Of a DNA stretch of 15,168 nt, positions 12,916 to 15,168 are shown in pieces. Numbering within the stretch: position 1 is the stretch's first letter; the number at the start of each line of letters is the position of its first letter. The stretch is from Candidatus Bathyarchaeota archaeon. GTDB lineage: Archaea; Thermoproteota; Bathyarchaeia; TCS64. A model generated the notes under the pieces. It saw only the letters and a list, made by a program, of their open reading frames with translations. It made no database searches and was not told the DNA's origin. The stretch is taken from NCBI GenBank assembly GCA_016934355.1, contig JAFGTA010000161.1, positions 1-15,168 of the forward strand, read 5' to 3'. The translations under genes were made by a program, and so were the position numbers.

Positions 12916-14181
12916 TTGACGTACCTCATCTTTATTTTAACGGGAGTAATCGTCTGCCTAGGGTACATAGGCTCGTACCTGTTCAACCGTAAGGGTATCC
13001 CAGACAACCTGATCCTTATACTGTTCGGTATCGCCCTTGGGCCTGGGCTGCACCTGATCGACCCGTCGGGGTTCGCCAACATTGCCCCCATCTTCAGCAG
13101 TCTCGCTCTTCTAATCATCCTTTTTGACGGCGGCATGAACCTGAACCTCTACAAGGTGCTTGAGGAGAGCCCCAAGGCACTGGTGCTAGGCGTCTTGAAC
13201 GTGCTTCTCAGCATGGTGTTGACAGCGGCGTTCACGACTCTGGTCTTGGGCTGGGAGCTTCTACACGGGCTTCTGCTGGGTACCATCGTAGGCGGCACCA
13301 GCAGCAGCATCGTGCTCTCCCTTACAAGGAAGATGGACGTCCCTGAGCGTATAGACACGCTTCTGAGCCTTGAGTCGGTGTTCACGGACGCCATCGTTAT
13401 AGTTCTGGGCATCACCTTCCTCGACCTCATAGTGAATGCACGGTCCATGGTGTTCGGTGACGTGGCTAAGAGCATCGCCAGCGCCTTCAGCATAGGCATC
13501 GTCTTCGGTCTCATCTGCGGCGTCTTGTGGCTCAAACTGCTGAGCGTCATCAGGGACCAGACCTACGACGACATACTAACTCTGTCCATAACGCTGTTCT
13601 TCTATGGTCTGACGGAGGTTGTGGGAGGCAACGGCGCCATCTTCGCTCTCATTTTCGGCCTCGTGCTGGGGAACGGCGTAGAGATCGGCGGAATATTTAG
13701 GATGGACGGCATCGTGGAGATAGGCGGCATCATGCGGAAGTTCATGAGCCAGATGAGCTTCTTCATACGCACCTACTTCTTCGTCTACCTCGGCCTGATA
13801 ATGTTCATAGAGAACAGACTCACCGTCGTCTACAGCGTCGTGCTCTCACTGCTGCTTCTCGTCGGCAGGTTCGTGGGCGTCATGTTCACCACGTTCAGAG
13901 ACCCGGAGTTCGGGGAGTACAGAAGCGTCCTGACGTCGATGATGCCCCGAGGCTTGGCGGCGGCCATCATGGCGCAGCTCGTCGCCTCATCCGGTGTAGC
14001 CTACGCGTCGACGTTCCCGGAGCTCATCATGATCGTGATCATCGTATCCGTTGTGATATCCAGCGTAGGAGCTTCGTTGCTGAAGCGGAGAATGAAGCTG
14101 GCGAGCCGTGAAACTGGTAATTTAAACGGTGTAGACGAGGCAGACACCAATAAACAGTCATCGAGTGGTGAAAAAAGTTGA
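12916..14181 (+). CDS. CPA1-type (NhaP-like) cation/proton antiporter
   Basis: A 421-residue membrane protein of the monovalent cation/proton antiporter family, expected to exchange Na+ or K+ for H+ across the cytoplasmic membrane. Family signatures are IILFDGGMNLNL (67-78), GTIVGGTSSSIVLSL (122-136), ESVFTDAIVIVLG (153-165) and SMMPRGLAAAIMA late in the protein, across about 12-13 helices. The ion-binding pair normally read as ND in CPA1 is TD here (T157-D158). A hydrophilic tail of about 30 residues follows the last helix. The start is TTG 12916 with GAGGT eight bases upstream. The stop TGA overlaps the TTG of the next gene by four bases (TTGA), so translation is coupled. Confidence 0.92.
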   Translation: MTYLIFILTGVIVCLGYIGSYLFNRKGIPDNLILILFGIALGPGLHLIDPSGFANIAPIFSSLALLIILFDGGMNLNLYKVLEESPKALVLGVLNVLLSMVLTAAFTTLVLGWELLHGLLLGTIVGGTSSSIVLSLTRKMDVPERIDTLLSLESVFTDAIVIVLGITFLDLIVNARSMVFGDVAKSIASAFSIGIVFGLICGVLWLKLLSVIRDQTYDDILTLSITLFFYGLTEVVGGNGAIFALIFGLVLGNGVEIGGIFRMDGIVEIGGIMRKFMSQMSFFIRTYFFVYLGLIMFIENRLTVVYSVVLSLLLLVGRFVGVMFTTFRDPEFGEYRSVLTSMMPRGLAAAIMAQLVASSGVAYASTFPELIMIVIIVSVVISSVGASLLKRRMKLASRETGNLNGVDEADTNKQSSSGEKS

Positions 14182-14624
14182 CAAAGACTCAGCTATTCAA
14201 GAACAAGGCAGTAAACCTTGCGAGCCTTTACGGACAGATAAAGAGAAGGCTCCTTGAGGACGACTTCAGGCTCACAAGCGAGGTCCAGACCGAGCACGTG
14301 TACCATATGAGGGGCGAGAAGACCGGCGTCACCGAGATCATCATAGGCGCGGTCAGGGACATAGAGCTCATCATAGCCGGGGAGCCCGACTCGTTCGCGG
14401 TCATCTTCACCGTCGGCGCGTGGGGTAAGAACATAGTCTCATCCGGGTCTACAGGTTTCATCGTCACGTCTCTCGTCGCCGGACCCGCGGCCGTCTACGG
14501 GGGTCTAGCCGCCACAACCAGCTACATTAGGGCTGTAGCTTACGAGGGTGACTTCTGGAAAGAGATCGAGAAATACATAGACCTCCAGTCCAAGGCGAGC
14601 AAGCGTAAGCAGGTGGTCGAGTAA
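14178..14624 (+). CDS. Unrecognised ~150-residue protein, divergent paralogue 3 of the antiporter operon
   Basis: A 148-residue protein distantly related to the two at 11670 and 12132. The alignable core is GAVRDIELIIAGEPDSFAVI (57-76), FTVGAWGKNIVSSGSTGFIV (77-96) and the hydrophobic, glycine/alanine-rich VAGPAAVYGGLAATTSY, then AVAYEGDFWKEIEKY. The DD before the core tryptophan in the other two is changed (EPDSF), and the lysine-rich tail is shorter. The start TTG 14178 overlaps the antiporter stop; GGTGA six bases upstream acts as the ribosome site. Its position between the CPA1 and CPA2 antiporters supports a functional link of this family to ion transport. Confidence 0.84.
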   Translation: MTKTQLFKNKAVNLASLYGQIKRRLLEDDFRLTSEVQTEHVYHMRGEKTGVTEIIIGAVRDIELIIAGEPDSFAVIFTVGAWGKNIVSSGSTGFIVTSLVAGPAAVYGGLAATTSYIRAVAYEGDFWKEIEKYIDLQSKASKRKQVVE

Positions 14625-14626
14625 TA

Positions 14627-15168
14627 ATGGAGCAACAGCTGCTTTTCCGCGCGGTCGTGGATATATGTCTGCTGATTGCCCTTGCCGAGGTAGCGTCGGC
14701 TGTCAACGCCAAGCTAAGGATTCCACGTATCATCGGCACCCTCTCCATAGGAATTCTCTTCGGCCCCAGGATGCTTGGGGGTCTCCAGCTCGCAGGCAGG
14801 TCCCTTATCGAGTTCAATGAGTTGGTGTACGTTTTCGCCGAGGTCGGCGCCGTCCTCCTGTTGTTCAGCGCAGGGCTCCACATGACCTTCGGCGAACTGA
14901 AGAGGTCGGGCGTCACCTCGTTCACGGTGGCGCTGGCCGGGGTCATCGTGCCCTACGTTCTGGGTTTCGCGGCTACAGTGCTTCTCGGCTACGACTGGTA
15001 CATCGCGATGATCATAGGCGGCTCCATGGCGGCCACAAGCATAGCGATCTCGGTTAAGAGCCTGGACGAGCTGGGCCGGATGAGCTCCACCGAGGCCAAG
15101 ATAATACTTGGCGCAGCCGTGATCGACGACGTGCTGGCTCTGTCATTGGCGAGCGTCATCTTCACGAT
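14627..15168 (+). CDS. CPA2-type cation/proton antiporter, N-terminal part (runs off the right edge)
   Basis: Translation from ATG 14627 gives 180 codons before the edge. The sequence has the start of a NapA/KefB-type antiporter: RIPRIIGTLSIGILFGP (31-47), VGAVLLLFSAGLHMTF (73-88), GGSMAATSIAISVKSL (131-146) and AAVIDDVLALSLASVIF (164-179). The DD pair (D167-D168) is the ion-binding hallmark of the CPA2 branch, typically electrogenic Na+/H+ exchange. The ATG lies two bases after the stop of the preceding gene, with AGGTGG about ten bases upstream, so it is cotranscribed. It pairs a CPA2 with the CPA1 antiporter upstream in one operon. The C-terminal half, and any regulatory domain, is not in the window. 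Confidence 0.9.
   Translation, partial: MEQQLLFRAVVDICLLIALAEVASAVNAKLRIPRIIGTLSIGILFGPRMLGGLQLAGRSLIEFNELVYVFAEVGAVLLLFSAGLHMTFGELKRSGVTSFTVALAGVIVPYVLGFAATVLLGYDWYIAMIIGGSMAATSIAISVKSLDELGRMSSTEAKIILGAAVIDDVLALSLASVIFT

Overview
The window looks like part of an archaeal chromosome. Many genes are preceded by AT-rich TATA-type boxes at about the archaeal distance. Several genes appear leaderless, while genes inside operons carry GGAGG/GGTGA ribosome sites. TTG and GTG starts are common, and poly-T tracts follow several stops. Gene content agrees: a tungsten/molybdenum aldehyde ferredoxin oxidoreductase, a ribbon-helix-helix regulator, a short zinc-ribbon protein and a DUF6754 protein. My best guess is a Bathyarchaeia-like or other TACK/Asgard lineage, but the sequence alone does not settle this. 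No rRNA, tRNA, CRISPR array or insertion sequence was recognised.

Layout. 1-1024 (minus): the first 341 codons of an aldehyde ferredoxin oxidoreductase family protein that continues beyond the left edge. 1070-3865 (minus): two closely similar major facilitator transporters, apparently a tandem duplication, each with its own promoter-like region. 3866-4113: a divergent intergenic region with several TATA boxes and two palindromes. 4114-7074 (plus): a tightly coupled four-gene membrane operon (a DUF6754 protein, a six-helix protein, a second membrane-flanked alpha/beta protein and a seven-helix protein), the most distinctive unknown system in the left half. 7117-8634: a small unrecognised protein, then on the minus strand a creatininase-family amidohydrolase and a TIGR04076 protein. 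8728-9850 (plus): a two-helix membrane peptide and a class A beta-lactamase-like serine hydrolase with no signal peptide. 10098-10235: a 45-residue zinc-ribbon protein behind a 14-bp palindrome that touches its TATA box. 10376-10966: a cysteine-rich DUF6144/L-2-amino-thiazoline-4-carboxylate hydrolase-like protein. 10985-11524 (minus): a ribbon-helix-helix regulator with a tandem 10-bp repeat just upstream of its start.

11670 to the right edge (plus) is a second candidate novel system. It is one operon of six genes: two adjacent paralogous ~150-residue proteins with a glycine-rich hydrophobic segment, a highly charged helical protein, a CPA1-type cation/proton antiporter, a third and more divergent member of the ~150-residue family, and a CPA2-type antiporter cut by the right edge. 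Stops and starts overlap or lie within about 20 bases. The neighbouring regulator, its repeat operator and a related repeat near the operon promoter suggest coordinated control. My inference is a membrane or ion-homeostasis response module whose small proteins accompany two different antiporters.
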